From Mycobacterium haemophilum DSM 44634 (lineage in GTDB: Bacteria > Actinomycetota > Actinomycetes > Mycobacteriales > Mycobacteriaceae): a stretch of 64,000 bases of DNA. The notes under the pieces are model-generated. The model made no database searches and was not told where the DNA came from. It saw only the letters and a list, made by a program, of their open reading frames with translations. Where the stretch lies: contig NZ_CP011883.2 of assembly GCF_000340435.2 (NCBI RefSeq), positions 496,001-560,000 on the forward strand, written 5' to 3'. Within the stretch, counting starts at the first letter, position 1. Every line of letters begins with the position of its first letter. Position numbers and translations under genes: made by a program. This document shows positions 35,738 through 44,789 of the stretch, one piece after another.

Positions 35738-37039
35738 TCAAGGCTGCGATGGGACCTGCTGCCGGGTGTCCGAGCTCACGATGCCGGTGTCGCGGGCGAC
35801 CTTGTTGAAAAAGCCTGAGCTCGGGATACCTCCGGTAGCGGCATTCGTGCCGGGGTTTCTGAGGGTCGAGCTAGGCCCCGCTGCGCCGCCGACACCGATG
35901 TTCGGGTTACCCGACTCGAATCCGCTGGTAGCGGCGATAGCCTGGTTTGGTGCGGCTGCGTTGAGCAAGCTCGAGTTCGCCAGCGCCGGGCCGAAGCCGC
36001 CCGTATTTGCGCCGACCGGGTTGAGGGCGCTCGAGTTCAGGTTTGCCGCGTTGAGACCGCCCGTGACGTAGCGGCCGGAGTTGAAGAAGCTGACGTCGCC
36101 CGGGCTGTCCAGTCCGGCGCCTACCAGCCCTGAGTTCGCTGGGCCGGTAGCGGCCGCCGGAGTCCAGAGGCTGCTGCTGAGCGGGCCGGGATTCCCGATG
36201 CCCATGTTTGCATTGCCGGGGTTGAAAAGGTTTGCCCAGGCGCTGCTGCTGAAGTTGAAGCTGCCGATGCCCACCTGATGATCGCCGGTCAACCCAAAAC
36301 CGATGTCGAAATTGCCGATATTGCCGATGCCGAAATTCGCGTTGCCGACGTTGTTCCAGCCGAAGTTGAAATTACCCGAGTTTCCGTAGCCCAGATTTAG
36401 GCCGCTGGCGGCGCTCGCCGATCCTGCGCTCGGAGTCACGCTGGTGGTGCCGCTGCTCACGTGGCCACTGGCAGAGCTTCCGCTGTTCGTGCCGATATTA
36501 ATGCCAAGGTCGCGCAGCACCCGCTGCCACGGCGCCAATTGCTCAGCCGCTGCTGACGCGCCGGCGTGGTACCCCGACATCGCATCGACATCCCACGCCC
36601 ACATTTGCTCGTACGCGGCCTCGATGTCCGCGATCGCGGGAGCGTTTTGCCCCAACCAGTTTGTGGCCGCCAACACCTGCACTAGGACCCGATTGGCTGC
36701 CACCACCGCTGGCTGGACCATGGCCGCTAACGCCGCCTCGAACGCGGCCGCCGTCGCCGCGGCTTGGCTGGCGGCCGCAGTGGCCTGGGCCGCCGCGGTG
36801 CTGAGCCACCCCATGTATTGCGTCGCCACGGCCATCATCGCCGCCGCCGACGCACCCAACCATGAACCGCCCGCCAGGTCCGCGGTCACCGACCCAAACG
36901 ACGCTGCCGACGACAGCAGGTCCTCGGCCAACTCGTCCCATGCCGCGGCTGCAGCAAGCAGCGGCCCCGATCCGGGACCAGCGAACATGAGTGCCGAATT
37001 GATCTCAGGCGGCAACCACGCGTAATGCGGGTTTGTCAC
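35738..37039 (-). CDS. PPE10: PPE-MPTR family protein (PPE10 homologue)
   Basis: A 433-residue PPE protein. The N-terminal domain (residues 1-180) has AWLPPEINSALMFAGPGSG and the GGSWLGASAAAMMA WxG region. After residue 210 come asparagine/glycine repeats of the MPTR type (GYGNSGNFNFGWNNVGN ...), then a degenerate Ala/Ser/Asn-rich region. PPE proteins leave the cell through ESX systems; I recall the M. tuberculosis PPE10 as an ESX-5 substrate affecting the capsule. This copy is shorter than the 487 residues there, mainly in the MPTR part. No PE partner gene is adjacent. Confidence 0.9.
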   Translation of the reverse strand: MTNPHYAWLPPEINSALMFAGPGSGPLLAAAAAWDELAEDLLSSAASFGSVTADLAGGSWLGASAAAMMAVATQYMGWLSTAAAQATAAASQAAATAAAFEAALAAMVQPAVVAANRVLVQVLAATNWLGQNAPAIADIEAAYEQMWAWDVDAMSGYHAGASAAAEQLAPWQRVLRDLGINIGTNSGSSASGHVSSGTTSVTPSAGSASAASGLNLGYGNSGNFNFGWNNVGNANFGIGNIGNFDIGFGLTGDHQVGIGSFNFSSSAWANLFNPGNANMGIGNPGPLSSSLWTPAAATGPANSGLVGAGLDSPGDVSFFNSGRYVTGGLNAANLNSSALNPVGANTGGFGPALANSSLLNAAAPNQAIAATSGFESGNPNIGVGGAAGPSSTLRNPGTNAATGGIPSSGFFNKVARDTGIVSSDTRQQVPSQP

Positions 37040-37079
37040 TACTCAAACTTAGCCGGCGACGACCGCCACCGTGGCCGTA

Positions 37080-38485
37080 TCAGCCGGACCGGGGCGCGGA
37101 TTGACGACCACATACCAGCTTGCCGGGCCGGGCATCGGTCGGCAACCCGTTTTCGGCGATTACTTGGCCGGAAACCACGGTCGCGACATAGCCCTCGGCG
37201 GTCTGGTCGAGCCGACGCCCGCCGGCGGGCAGGTCGTAGTTGATCACCGGCTTATGCAACCGAAGCGCGGCGTGGTCGATGACGTTAAGGTCGGCCCTGT
37301 AGCCGACCGCGATCCGGCCGCGGTCGGCCAGGCCGGCGACGCGGGCCGGCACGGAGGTGAGTTCACGGACAGCTTCGGACACCGAGAACCGTCCGCACGC
37401 CCGGTCACGTGCCCAATGTGCCAGGAAGAACGTTGGGTAGCTGGCGTCGCAGATCATGCCGTAGTGCGCACCGCCGTCGCCAAGGCCGAGCACCACGTCG
37501 TCGCGGTGCAGGAGCTTTCCGACGGTGTCGAGTGAGTTGTCCTCCAGGTTGCTGGTCGCGGGGGTCGGGTTCGTAATTGGGGTTGTCTCCTAGCGGGAAA
37601 ATCCAGTCCCAGGCTTGGGTCACATACAGAATGCGGGCGCGAACCTCGGGCTGGCGTAGCTGCGCGACGCGCTCGGCCAACGGCAGCTGGGCGATCTCGC
37701 GGTAGCTCGGGTAGAACACGAACGGGTTGGCCGAAAGCTGCAGTCCGATGACCAGTCCGATCGGACGCGGCAACAATTGCGTGGTGACATCCCCACCCGC
37801 CGCATTCGCTTTCTCGACCATGGCCGATGGCATCCGGCCACACCGGGTCACCCGCGTTGGCGACAACCATCGTGAAAGTGACCGGCAGCCCGACCTCCTC
37901 GGCGACATCGAAAACCGTCTGCAGCACCGGTTGGTAGCCGCCGGCCGGAATGTCGGGCACGAATTGGAGCAGGCCACCGCCGCCATCGACCACACCCTTG
38001 GCGATCTCTTTGATCTCCTCGCGGTCGGCGCCGCGCTGGCCCATCACGTAGACCCGTAGCGGAGAATGCGGCAAGTAGGCGGCGACGTCAATATCGCGTT
38101 TGCCGGCTTCCAGGGCATCCAAGTACTCGGGGAAGGTTTCCCAGGTCCACGGCAGGCCGTCGGTCATGACGACACCCGGAATGTCCTCGACCCCGGCCAT
38201 CACGTCGACGAGGACGTCGTGGTCTTCGTGGCGTGGTCACCCCGTGCGCCGACGACGGGGTCAGCCGCTCCGACCAGATGGCCTGGCCGTCGTAGTGGGT
38301 GTGCAGGTCGACAAAGCCCGGGGTGACCAGCAGCCCGGTCGCGTCGATCTCACGTGTGGCCGCGTAGCCGTTGATTGCACCTGTTGCTTTGATGACGCCG
38401 TCTTGCACCGCAACGTCGCCGACGTATGGTTCGCTCCCCAACCCGTCGACGAGGTGCCGTGCCGGATAAGCAGGTCGTAGGGCAT
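37080..38485 (-). pseudogene. Decayed N-acyl-D-amino-acid deacylase / amidohydrolase
   Basis: Pieces of one amidohydrolase are spread over all three minus-strand frames. They include MPYDLLIRHG at the start (38485), TPGFVDLHTHYDGQAIWSERL (metal site, another frame, near 38290), GLPWTWETFPEYLDALE, RARILYVTQAWDWIFPLGD, and MVLGLGDGGAHYGMICDAS with GYRADLNVIDHAAL near the end. Several frameshifts and an internal loss (about 470 codons against the usual 580 or so) make it non-functional. It lies between PPE10 and a VOC gene, where M. tuberculosis has none. Confidence 0.85.
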
Positions 38486-38520
38486 TTCAATAATCTACGA
38501 CCGCGTCGGTGGGTCATGCC

Positions 38521-38916
38521 ATGATCGGAGCCGTGATCGATCACATCGGAATCAACTGCGCTGACTACCCGAAATCGCAAGAGTTTTACGACGCGGTTCT
38601 GGGCGTTCTGGGTTTCTCCCGACAAATGGATTTCGGCGTCGCGATCGGCTACGGCCGCGACGGCAAGCCGGATTTCTGGATCGCGGACGCCGCCGCCGGT
38701 GAGGCCAAGGGGCCCAATCGGGAAGTCCACATCGCGTTCCATGCCGCGGACGAAGCTGCGGTGCGCGCCTTCCACGAGGCGGCGGTGGGCTTAGGTGCCG
38801 ATTCGTTGCATGCGCCGCGGCTCTGGCCCGAATATCACCCCGGCTACTTCGGTGCCTTCGTGCGTGACCCCGACGGCAATAACGTCGAAGCGGTCTGTCA
38901 TCGGGCGGGAGCGTAG
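38521..38916 (+). CDS. Glyoxalase/VOC superfamily protein
   Basis: A 131-residue vicinal-oxygen-chelate protein. The N-terminal metal-ligand motif VIDHIGINCADYPKSQEFY, the middle DFWIADAA and EVHIAFHAADEAAV, and the C-terminal FVRDPDGNNVEAVCH follow the usual VOC beta-alpha-beta-beta-beta layout. Substrate unknown. It begins 35 bases from the amidohydrolase start on the other strand and runs into the DinB-type gene, 10 bases downstream. Confidence 0.82.
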   Translation: MIGAVIDHIGINCADYPKSQEFYDAVLGVLGFSRQMDFGVAIGYGRDGKPDFWIADAAAGEAKGPNREVHIAFHAADEAAVRAFHEAAVGLGADSLHAPRLWPEYHPGYFGAFVRDPDGNNVEAVCHRAGA

Positions 38917-38926
38917 CGTCGCCCTC

Positions 38927-39442
38927 ATGACAGGGACCGACGCCGCAGCTCGGGAATTGCTCCGGGATGCGTTCACCCGATTGATCGAACACGTCGACGA
39001 ACTTACTGACGGACTGACCGATGAGGTCTGCTATTACCAGCCGACCGTGAGCGCCAACAGCATTGCCTGGCTGATCTGGCACAGCGCCCGCGTGCAAGAC
39101 ACTCAGTTGGCCGAAGTGGCTGGCGTAGAGCAGGTATGGACGCGCGACAGCTGGGTGGATCGGTTCGGACTTGACCTGCCGCGCAACGACACCGGCTATG
39201 GCCATAGTCGCGACGATGTGGCGAAGGTGCGCGCACCCGCTGGTCTGTTGTCGGGCTACTACCACGCGGTGCACCAGCTCACGTTGGAATACGTCGCCAG
39301 TGTCAACGCGGATGAGTTGGCGCGCATCGTGGACACCCATTGGGATCCGCCGGTTACCGCCAGCGCACGATTGGTCAGCATCATTGACGATTGTGCGCAG
39401 CACCTTGGCCAGGCCGCATACCTACGAGGAATCGCACAGTAA
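38927..39442 (+). CDS. DinB/DUF664 family protein (Rv0443 homologue)
   Basis: A 171-residue helical protein, the same length as Rv0443. Four-helix DinB-like features are LLRDAFTRLIEHVDELTDGL, NSIAWLIWHSARVQDTQLAE (first His ligand), YYHAVHQLTLEYV and DDCAQHLGQAAYLRG (last His). This fold hosts metal-dependent thiol transferases such as mycothiol S-transferases; the activity here is not known. Confidence 0.82.
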   Translation: MTGTDAAARELLRDAFTRLIEHVDELTDGLTDEVCYYQPTVSANSIAWLIWHSARVQDTQLAEVAGVEQVWTRDSWVDRFGLDLPRNDTGYGHSRDDVAKVRAPAGLLSGYYHAVHQLTLEYVASVNADELARIVDTHWDPPVTASARLVSIIDDCAQHLGQAAYLRGIAQ

Positions 39443-39450
39443 GTCTGGGC

Positions 39451-40305
39451 GTGCGGTTCGCTGTGACGATGCTGTGCTGGTTGGTCGCCACTGTCGCGCT
39501 AGCGGTGGCGATTCCAGCGGCGTGGACGCAGTGCAACGTCGTCGATGAAGCCGGGTCCGCGGCGTTCGCTGAACGGGCGGCTGGCGATCCGGCTCTGCAG
39601 TCCGCCGTGGCCGCTGAACTCGCCACCCGGGCGATGGCGCTGATCGCTGAACGCGGTGGACGCCGCTATCCGATCGACGGCTCGGTGGTGCACGACGCTG
39701 CCGTCGCATTTACCGCTAGCCCGTCATTTCCGTCGCTGTTCGCCCAGGCGAACCGGGCGGCGCACACCTGGCTGTTCAGCGAACCGCGCTCCGACGGCAA
39801 CGGAGATCAATGGGTGGTCGACGTGGCGCCGATGCTCAAAGACAGTTCATTTCAGCAACTGTTGACCAATCACAACGTGAAAGTTCCTGCAACGTTGAAT
39901 GTTCCGCTGACAGTGTCGACGCCGCAACCGGTGCGACAGGGGCAACTGCACCGGCTCGCGGTGTGGGGTCCTCGGGTGAGTATCGGCGCGGCAGCCGTCA
40001 GCGCCGTATGCGGCCTATTGATGCTGACCGTGGCACGCGGCCGAGGCAGAGCACTGACCAGCCTCGGTGTCTCGGCGTTACTAGTCGGTGCGGCCGGTTG
40101 GGCAGCTATCGAAGTTGGTGGCCAGTACATCAACGACGCACTCAATCGGAGCACTGGCGATATCCGCCAGATCGCCGACGTGATGGTCGGCCACGCCGCG
40201 GCCAGCTGGCACCAATGGCTAAACCTGACGCTAGGTGCCGGCGCCGCGCTGGTGGCATTAGGCGTGCTCGTCGCAGTGCTGGGCAGCCTCTGGAAGAGGG
40301 CCTAA
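39451..40305 (+). CDS. Hypothetical membrane protein
   Basis: A 284-residue protein beginning with GTG eight bases after the DinB-type stop. One N-terminal membrane segment (MLCWLVATVALAVAIPAAW) leads to a likely external domain of about 150 residues. Three more hydrophobic segments follow (SIGAAAVSAVCGLLMLTV; LGVSALLVGAAGWAAIEVG; LGAGAALVALGVLVAVLGSL). No family is recognised. It ends overlapping the rskA stop on the other strand by four bases. Confidence 0.7.
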   Translation: MRFAVTMLCWLVATVALAVAIPAAWTQCNVVDEAGSAAFAERAAGDPALQSAVAAELATRAMALIAERGGRRYPIDGSVVHDAAVAFTASPSFPSLFAQANRAAHTWLFSEPRSDGNGDQWVVDVAPMLKDSSFQQLLTNHNVKVPATLNVPLTVSTPQPVRQGQLHRLAVWGPRVSIGAAAVSAVCGLLMLTVARGRGRALTSLGVSALLVGAAGWAAIEVGGQYINDALNRSTGDIRQIADVMVGHAAASWHQWLNLTLGAGAALVALGVLVAVLGSLWKRA

Positions 40306-41006
40306 CTCAGCTGAGCGGCAACTGGGCCAAGATCGCTCCGGTCGGCTGCGGCGAGCCGGCGCCGGGCTCGACGGTGAACGCCAGCGTCGTCGCGGTTCCG
40401 AGATTGGCGAGCATCGCCGTTTGTCGAGGGCGCCACGGCCGCGGTGCTCATCGTTCCTGCCGATGTTGGACCGTGAGACCCGACCAGCCACATCTGATAG
40501 ACGGTGCCCGGAGACGGCGGCGGCACGTTGTTCATCACCAGCACGCCCGCGTTGCGGTCGCGGGAGAACATCACCGTGGCCGTCCCGGTAGCCAGCGGGG
40601 CAGAGACGGTCCGCACATCCGGGGCCGTCAGGATCTGCTCGGCGAGCGTCGGCGTGGCAGCCGGCTGCATCAACACCCCGGCGGCAAACGCGGCCAGCCC
40701 CACCACGATCGCCGCCGCCGCAGCCGCCAATATCGCTGGACGCCAACGCAACCGGCGTCCCGTATCGGGTTGCACCGTGGCGAGCGTGGCCGCGCGCAGC
40801 TGTTCTGGCGGTTCAGCGGTGATCGCCGCGGACATAGCGGCCATGGTCTCGCGGACGGCCCGAACTTCGTTGGTGAAGGCAGCCGCGATTGACGCCGGCG
40901 CGGCTGCGACCGACCGATCGATGTCGGCTCGCTCGGCGTCGGACACGGCATGCAGGGTATATGGGGTGGCCAGCTCAAGTAGCCGAAAGTCGTTCGGCTC
41001 AGTCAT
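40302..41006 (-). CDS. rskA: Anti-sigma-K factor RskA, C-terminus frameshifted
   Basis: RskA is a membrane protein that holds SigK inactive. Residues 1-90 give the cytosolic anti-sigma domain (LLELATPYTLHAVSDAERAD), followed by one membrane segment (AAAAAIVVGLAAFAAGVL) and an external domain with RTVSAPLATGTATVMFSRDR and MNNVPPPSPGTVYQMWLVG. After STAAVAPST the frame changes at an AAA run (plus-strand TTT, 40420-40422). The other frame, one base less, continues as a normal RskA end (MLANLGTATTLAFTVEP ... LAQLPLS, stop at 40307-40309). About 38 residues are therefore replaced by unrelated Arg-rich sequence. Function may be reduced. Confidence 0.9.
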   Translation of the reverse strand: MTEPNDFRLLELATPYTLHAVSDAERADIDRSVAAAPASIAAAFTNEVRAVRETMAAMSAAITAEPPEQLRAATLATVQPDTGRRLRWRPAILAAAAAAIVVGLAAFAAGVLMQPAATPTLAEQILTAPDVRTVSAPLATGTATVMFSRDRNAGVLVMNNVPPPSPGTVYQMWLVGSHGPTSAGTMSTAAVAPSTNGDARQSRNRDDAGVHRRARRRLAAADRSDLGPVAAQLS

Positions 41007-41054
41007 GTGCGCCGCTCCTTTTCATCGCTGCGCTCTGCATCGTCGCCGGCGCGG

Positions 41055-41630
41055 TCACGGCGCAGCCAAGCAGTTACGCAGTCCACGTAGCGCATCGCGC
41101 ATACGTGACTTGATCGTCGACAAATTGGCGGCTAGTCGCTGCGACACTTCGACGTACGTCAGCCCGTCGTAGTAGGCCAGTTCAATGCACTGCCGCTGCG
41201 CATCGGTCAACGCATCCAGGCAGGCGAGTACCCGACGACGTTCGTCACTGGCCATCGCCGACTCGGCGACTGGGTCGTGCGTCGGGGCGCTGGCCGGGTC
41301 GATGTTGGCCACGGCGTAGCGTGATTCCCGGCGGCTGCCGGCTTCCTCGCTGCGCACCCGGTCGACGGCACGCCGGTGCGCCATGGTCAGCAGCCAGGCC
41401 AGCGGGGAACCCTTGGCGGAGTCGTATTCCGACGCCGTCCGCCACACTTCGAAGTAGACATCCTGGGTGGTTTCTTCGCTGTAGCCCGAATCACGCAACA
41501 CCCGCGTCACCAGTCCGTACACCCGCGTCTTGGTGAGGTCGTAAAGCGCGGCGAACGCTGCGCGGTCGCCGCGGGCTACCCGGCGCAACAATGCGTCCAG
41601 GTCGCTGCTCAGCGGTGGCGGTCCGGTCAT
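41055..41630 (-). CDS. sigK: ECF sigma factor SigK
   Basis: A 191-residue ECF sigma factor. Region 2 reads DRAAFAALYDLTKTRVYGLV and ETTQDVYFEVWRTASEYD; region 4 reads RQCIELAYYDGLTYVEVSQR with the helix-turn-helix LAANLSTIKSRMRDALRGL. In M. tuberculosis SigK drives mpt70/mpt83 and the gene set next to sigK. It is intact here, and its inhibitor gene rskA follows after 48 bases. Confidence 0.95.
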   Translation of the reverse strand: MTGPPPLSSDLDALLRRVARGDRAAFAALYDLTKTRVYGLVTRVLRDSGYSEETTQDVYFEVWRTASEYDSAKGSPLAWLLTMAHRRAVDRVRSEEAGSRRESRYAVANIDPASAPTHDPVAESAMASDERRRVLACLDALTDAQRQCIELAYYDGLTYVEVSQRLAANLSTIKSRMRDALRGLRNCLAAP

Positions 41631-41678
41631 CGATTGGTAGCCTATCGTCAGCCGGCACGGCGATCGGTACGCCGGTTA

Positions 41679-42018
41679 TCATCGAGGCGCCCATCGCGGT
41701 GGTCGGGGCACGAAATATGCTGTGCGCTTTTGATATTCCGCGAAACCCGGACGGCCCTTCATGTACTTCTCGGTTAGCCGGGCCCCGCTCACGTCCACCA
41801 GGAAGTAGGTCATCACCAGCGGCGAAACCACCGTGGTCAGCGGCACCCAGCCGTTGATTGTGATCAACCACAATCCCCACCACACGCAGGCGTCGCCGAA
41901 ATAGTTGGGGTGGCGCGTCCAGGCCCACAGGCCGCGGTCCATGATGACCCCGCGATTTGCCGGGTCGGATTTGAATACCCGCAGCTGGCGATCCCCGACC
42001 GCTTCGAAGATGACACCG
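41679..42018 (-). pseudogene. 3' part of the Rv0446c homologue (DUF1295), cut by the IS
   Basis: The fragment encodes IFEAVGDRQLRVFKSDPANR, then GLWAWTRHPNYFGDACVWWG and the terminal KYMKGRPGFAEYQKRTAYF with FVPRPPRWAPR. This is the conserved C-terminal half of DUF1295 (steroid 5-alpha-reductase-like) membrane proteins. The N-terminal half lies beyond the insertion at 43511-43960. The break is at about 42018. Confidence 0.88.
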
Positions 42019-42019
42019 A

Positions 42020-42286
42020 CATTGATGGTGTTCAACCGCAACGGTTGATGATTAGCTGGCCCGTCCGCTTCCGGTGGTGACCCTGGCACTGACTGACGCC
42101 CTGCTGGGTTGTCTTTTTCTTGATCTGTCTCACCGGCGGCGGGCGGGTCGCACCATGAGGCCCGGCAGGGCGGACATGACCTAATCAGGAGCCTGGTAGT
42201 TCCCTCATCAATGTCTTGTCTGCCCGCCCTACCGGGTGTCACCGCAACCGCCGGTGATCACACCGGCAGAAGGGAACATCACCATC
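42020..42286 (+). ncRNA. Candidate IS110 bridge RNA region (left end)
   Basis: The non-coding left end can fold. CCCGGCAGGGCGG (42161-42173) pairs with CCGCCCTACCGGG (42224-42236), 12 of 13 bases, around a 50-base loop. GGTGTCACCG (42235-42244) pairs with CGGTG-atc-ACACC (42252-42264). GGTGTCA in the second hairpin is complementary to the left host flank (TGACACC, 42011-42017). CACACCG (42259-42265) equals the right flank a few bases past the junction. Some IS110 elements encode a guide RNA in this place. The matches are only 7 bases long, so this is a hypothesis. Confidence 0.35.
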
Positions 42287-43486
42287 GTGACAGCATCGCA
42301 GTTGGTCGTCATTGGCGCCGACACGCATCTCGATACCGTTCACCTCGCCACGTTGAGCGATACCGGCAAACCCTTGGCAGATGCGGAGTTCCCGACGAAC
42401 CCGACGGGCTATTGCGAGGCGCTCACGTGGGCGCAGAGCTTCGGGACAGTACTGATCGCCGGGGTGGAAGGCACTTCCAGCTATGGTGCGGGATTGACCC
42501 GGGCGCTGCAGGACGCCGGCATCGAGGTCGTCGAAGTTAACCGCCCCGACCGCGCCACCCGGCGCCGGCGCGGCAAGTCCGACCCGCTCGACGCCTATGC
42601 CGCGGCCCGTAACGCGTTGTCCGGGGACGGCCTTGCCGCCCCGAAAGACGAACGCACCACGGCGCTGAGCGCTCTGTTGACCGCTCGTCGCGGCGCAGTC
42701 AAAGCCCGCACCGCAGCGACCAACCAAATTCAATCTTTATTGATCACCGCACCCGCCGAGCTGCGTGAACGCTACCGCCGTTGCAACACAGCCGGTCTGG
42801 TCAAAGCCCTAGCTCGTTGCCGGCTTGTTGCCCATGGTGACCCGACCACCATGGCCGTCCTTAGCGCAGTCAAGACGCTGGCCCTTCGCGCGCAGTTCCT
42901 GCATCGCCAAGAGCGTGAACTCACCGACCAGATCGACACCCTGGTACAGAGCATCAACCCCGGGCTGCGCGTCGCCCACGGCATTGGACCCGACACCGCC
43001 GCCGCGCTACTAATCACCGCCGGCCTCAACCCATATCGGCTACGCAGCGAAGCCGCCTTTGCCGCGCTATGCGGTGTTGCCCCCGTTCCGGCCTCCTCGG
43101 GCAAGACGACCCGCCATCGACTCTCGCGGGGCGGCGATCGCTCAGCAAACAACGCGTTGTACCGCATCGCCTTGGTGCGAATGTCCAATGACCCGCGCAC
43201 CCGCGACTACGTCGCCCGCCAAACCACCAACAATCGCCGCAAGGCCGAAATCCTGCGCCTCCTCAAACGCGCCATCGCCCGCGAGGTCTTCCGACTACTC
43301 ACCCGCCCCTGCGTCATCGACGACTACAGCGATCTACGCCCAGCTCGCCAAGCCAAAAACATCACTCTCAGCACCGTGGCCGAGCACTTCGGCGTCTGGC
43401 CTAACGACATCTCCCGACTCGAACGCGGACTCCAACGCAACGACACCCTCGCCGCCAATTATCGCCAATGGCTCACCGCCGCTTGA
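42287..43486 (+). CDS. IS110-family transposase (DEDD recombinase)
   Basis: A 399-residue protein. The N-terminal RuvC-like DEDD domain has VIGADTHLDTVHLATL (first Asp), LIAGVEGTSSYGAGL (Glu) and RRGKSDPLDAYAAARNAL (Asp pair). The C-terminal Transposase_20 domain has HGIGPDTAAALLITAG, FAALCGVAPVPASSGKTTRH (candidate catalytic Ser) and RGGDRSANNALYRIALVR. Both domains are complete, so it is likely active. A GTG at 42287 (VTASQLVVIGAD) is preferred to an in-frame GTG at 42236, which lies inside the structured left end. Confidence 0.88.
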   Translation: MTASQLVVIGADTHLDTVHLATLSDTGKPLADAEFPTNPTGYCEALTWAQSFGTVLIAGVEGTSSYGAGLTRALQDAGIEVVEVNRPDRATRRRRGKSDPLDAYAAARNALSGDGLAAPKDERTTALSALLTARRGAVKARTAATNQIQSLLITAPAELRERYRRCNTAGLVKALARCRLVAHGDPTTMAVLSAVKTLALRAQFLHRQERELTDQIDTLVQSINPGLRVAHGIGPDTAAALLITAGLNPYRLRSEAAFAALCGVAPVPASSGKTTRHRLSRGGDRSANNALYRIALVRMSNDPRTRDYVARQTTNNRRKAEILRLLKRAIAREVFRLLTRPCVIDDYSDLRPARQAKNITLSTVAEHFGVWPNDISRLERGLQRNDTLAANYRQWLTAA

Positions 43487-43510
43487 CCCATAACACGAAT
43501 AGGAGCATCA

Positions 43511-43960
43511 AGCCACACCGCCAATCCCAGCCCGGTGACGGCCAGTAACGGCTTCGATGTCGGCCCACTCACCGCCGACAGCTGTAGTGGGAATGAGACG
43601 AATAGCGTCAAGAAGCCCTGCAGGAGAAAGACCTTGCGGACCACCTGACCCGCCGTGGCGCCGCGCAGCAGGCTGGCATAACGCGCATCCTCGCCTTTGC
43701 CGGCCGTCTTGCGGTAAATGTGCCAGCTCAGCCGCAGCGCCCAGGTCGACACCAGTGCTAGCAGCAGCCATCGGGCGGCCCGCGTCGCCGTGGCCGAAGA
43801 CCGCGGCAACGGTGGCCACGGCCACGAAGCCCTGGCCCCATGCCACGTCAACGACGTTGTAGCGGCCCAACCTGCGGCCGATGACAAACGTGATCGAATG
43901 CACCACCGCCAGCGCTAGCACCGACACGCCTGAAACCACCAGAATGCCGCCGTCGTTCAC
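43511..43960 (-). pseudogene. 5' part of the Rv0446c homologue, frameshifted and cut by the IS
   Basis: The GTG at 43960 opens VNDGGILVVSGVSVLALAVV and runs through RRLGRYNVVDVAWGQGF. At about 43773-43775 a GGG run on the plus strand (one extra C on the coding strand) shifts the frame. The gene goes on as RWLLLALVSTWALRLSWHIY and VVRKVFLLQGFLTLFVSFPL up to LAVWL, where the IS110 element begins. The gene thus has two independent lesions. The start overlaps the old ufaA1 stop (GTGA). Confidence 0.85.
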
Positions 43961-44780
43961 CACGCACCCCCATGCACGAATGTCCACTGGTTGACATCTA
44001 GATAGCCGGACCGAAAGCCCGCCTCCGACTATGCTAGGTACACCTCTCGCATCCGTCCGGACATCTCGTCGAAACCCAAGTGCACCAACGTATCTCGACG
44101 CTGCATGAACCGTTCCCGCCAGAGCCGCAGGGTCTCGGCGTAATGCGGGTGCAGCGAGGTCATGTCGACAGTACGTAACAGGTTGTGCCGCTCGGTGATA
44201 CAGACGATGGCCTTAGTGGACGGTAGCAGGCCGCGAGCAGACGGTCGATCTTGCGTCGCTGAGCCGCGGCCAAATCGGAGAACCCGGGTGTTCGGGCTGG
44301 CAGTTGGGTGAATAGCGTGCACGAGTACGTCATGCTCGGGTTGAGAAACTCCGCGAACAGTTGTTTGACTGGGCATAGCATAGTGTTCCGCCGCTCTCCT
44401 GGTCTCGGTTGGTGGCACGCCACCGCGGTCGAGGGGCCTGGGCGATCGGCCGTAGCCGTTGCAGTGTGCCGGGTACCAGGTCGGCCACCGATGCGGCCAA
44501 CACCGTCAATACCGCAGTGAGGCCGGTCGAAGATCCCTTGCCCGCTAGGTACGGCTTCGCCGAAGCCAATCAGGCCGTGCCGTCCGATCCGGCGCGCCAG
44601 CGCATCCGGCTGGTGGACTAGCAGGGTTGGCTACTTGGGATCGGCGGCGCCGATCACCCCGCCGTTGGGGTAGCGCAGACGCAGCGGCAACCGCGCCGCA
44701 GCACGACGCAGCAGCCGGCATCGGCGTTGACCGACGATGCCGCGGCGGCAGACTTGACGGTGCCCTCGCTAACGCCAGAC
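43957..44780 (-). pseudogene. ufaA1: ufaA1 remnant (cyclopropane-fatty-acid synthase family)
   Basis: Pieces of the Rv0447c family are visible. LPLRLRYPNGGVIGAADPK meets an in-frame TAG, followed by HQPDALARRIGRHGLIGFGE (44570-44625). Then come LTAVLTVLAASVADLVPGTL, LFAEFLNPSMTYSCTLFTQL and DLAAAQRRKIDRLL. The SAM-binding core is missing. The end continues ARGLLPSTKAIV and HPHYAETLRLWRERFMQRR, then a stop at YLA, beyond which SEAGFRSGYLDVNQWTF is still readable. Several stops, frame changes and a large internal deletion make it dead. Confidence 0.88.
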
Positions 44781-44789
44781 AACGTACTT

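Larger units (their letters stand above)
42020..43510 (+). mobile_element. IS110-family insertion sequence inside the Rv0446c homologue
   Basis: An element of about 1.49 kb separates two halves of one DUF1295 gene. Left of it the host reads ...cttcgaagatgacacc; right of it ...aagccacaccgcc. It has a single DEDD transposase gene, no terminal inverted repeats that I can see and no obvious target duplication, all as in IS110 elements. About 267 bases of non-coding DNA lie left of the transposase. The ends are placed to within a few bases by the loss of host similarity. Confidence 0.85.

Noticed and set aside
41679..42242. A 187-residue intact protein on the minus strand
   Set aside because: Its N-terminal third is IS110 left-end sequence; only the part up to about 42018 belongs to the split DUF1295 gene.
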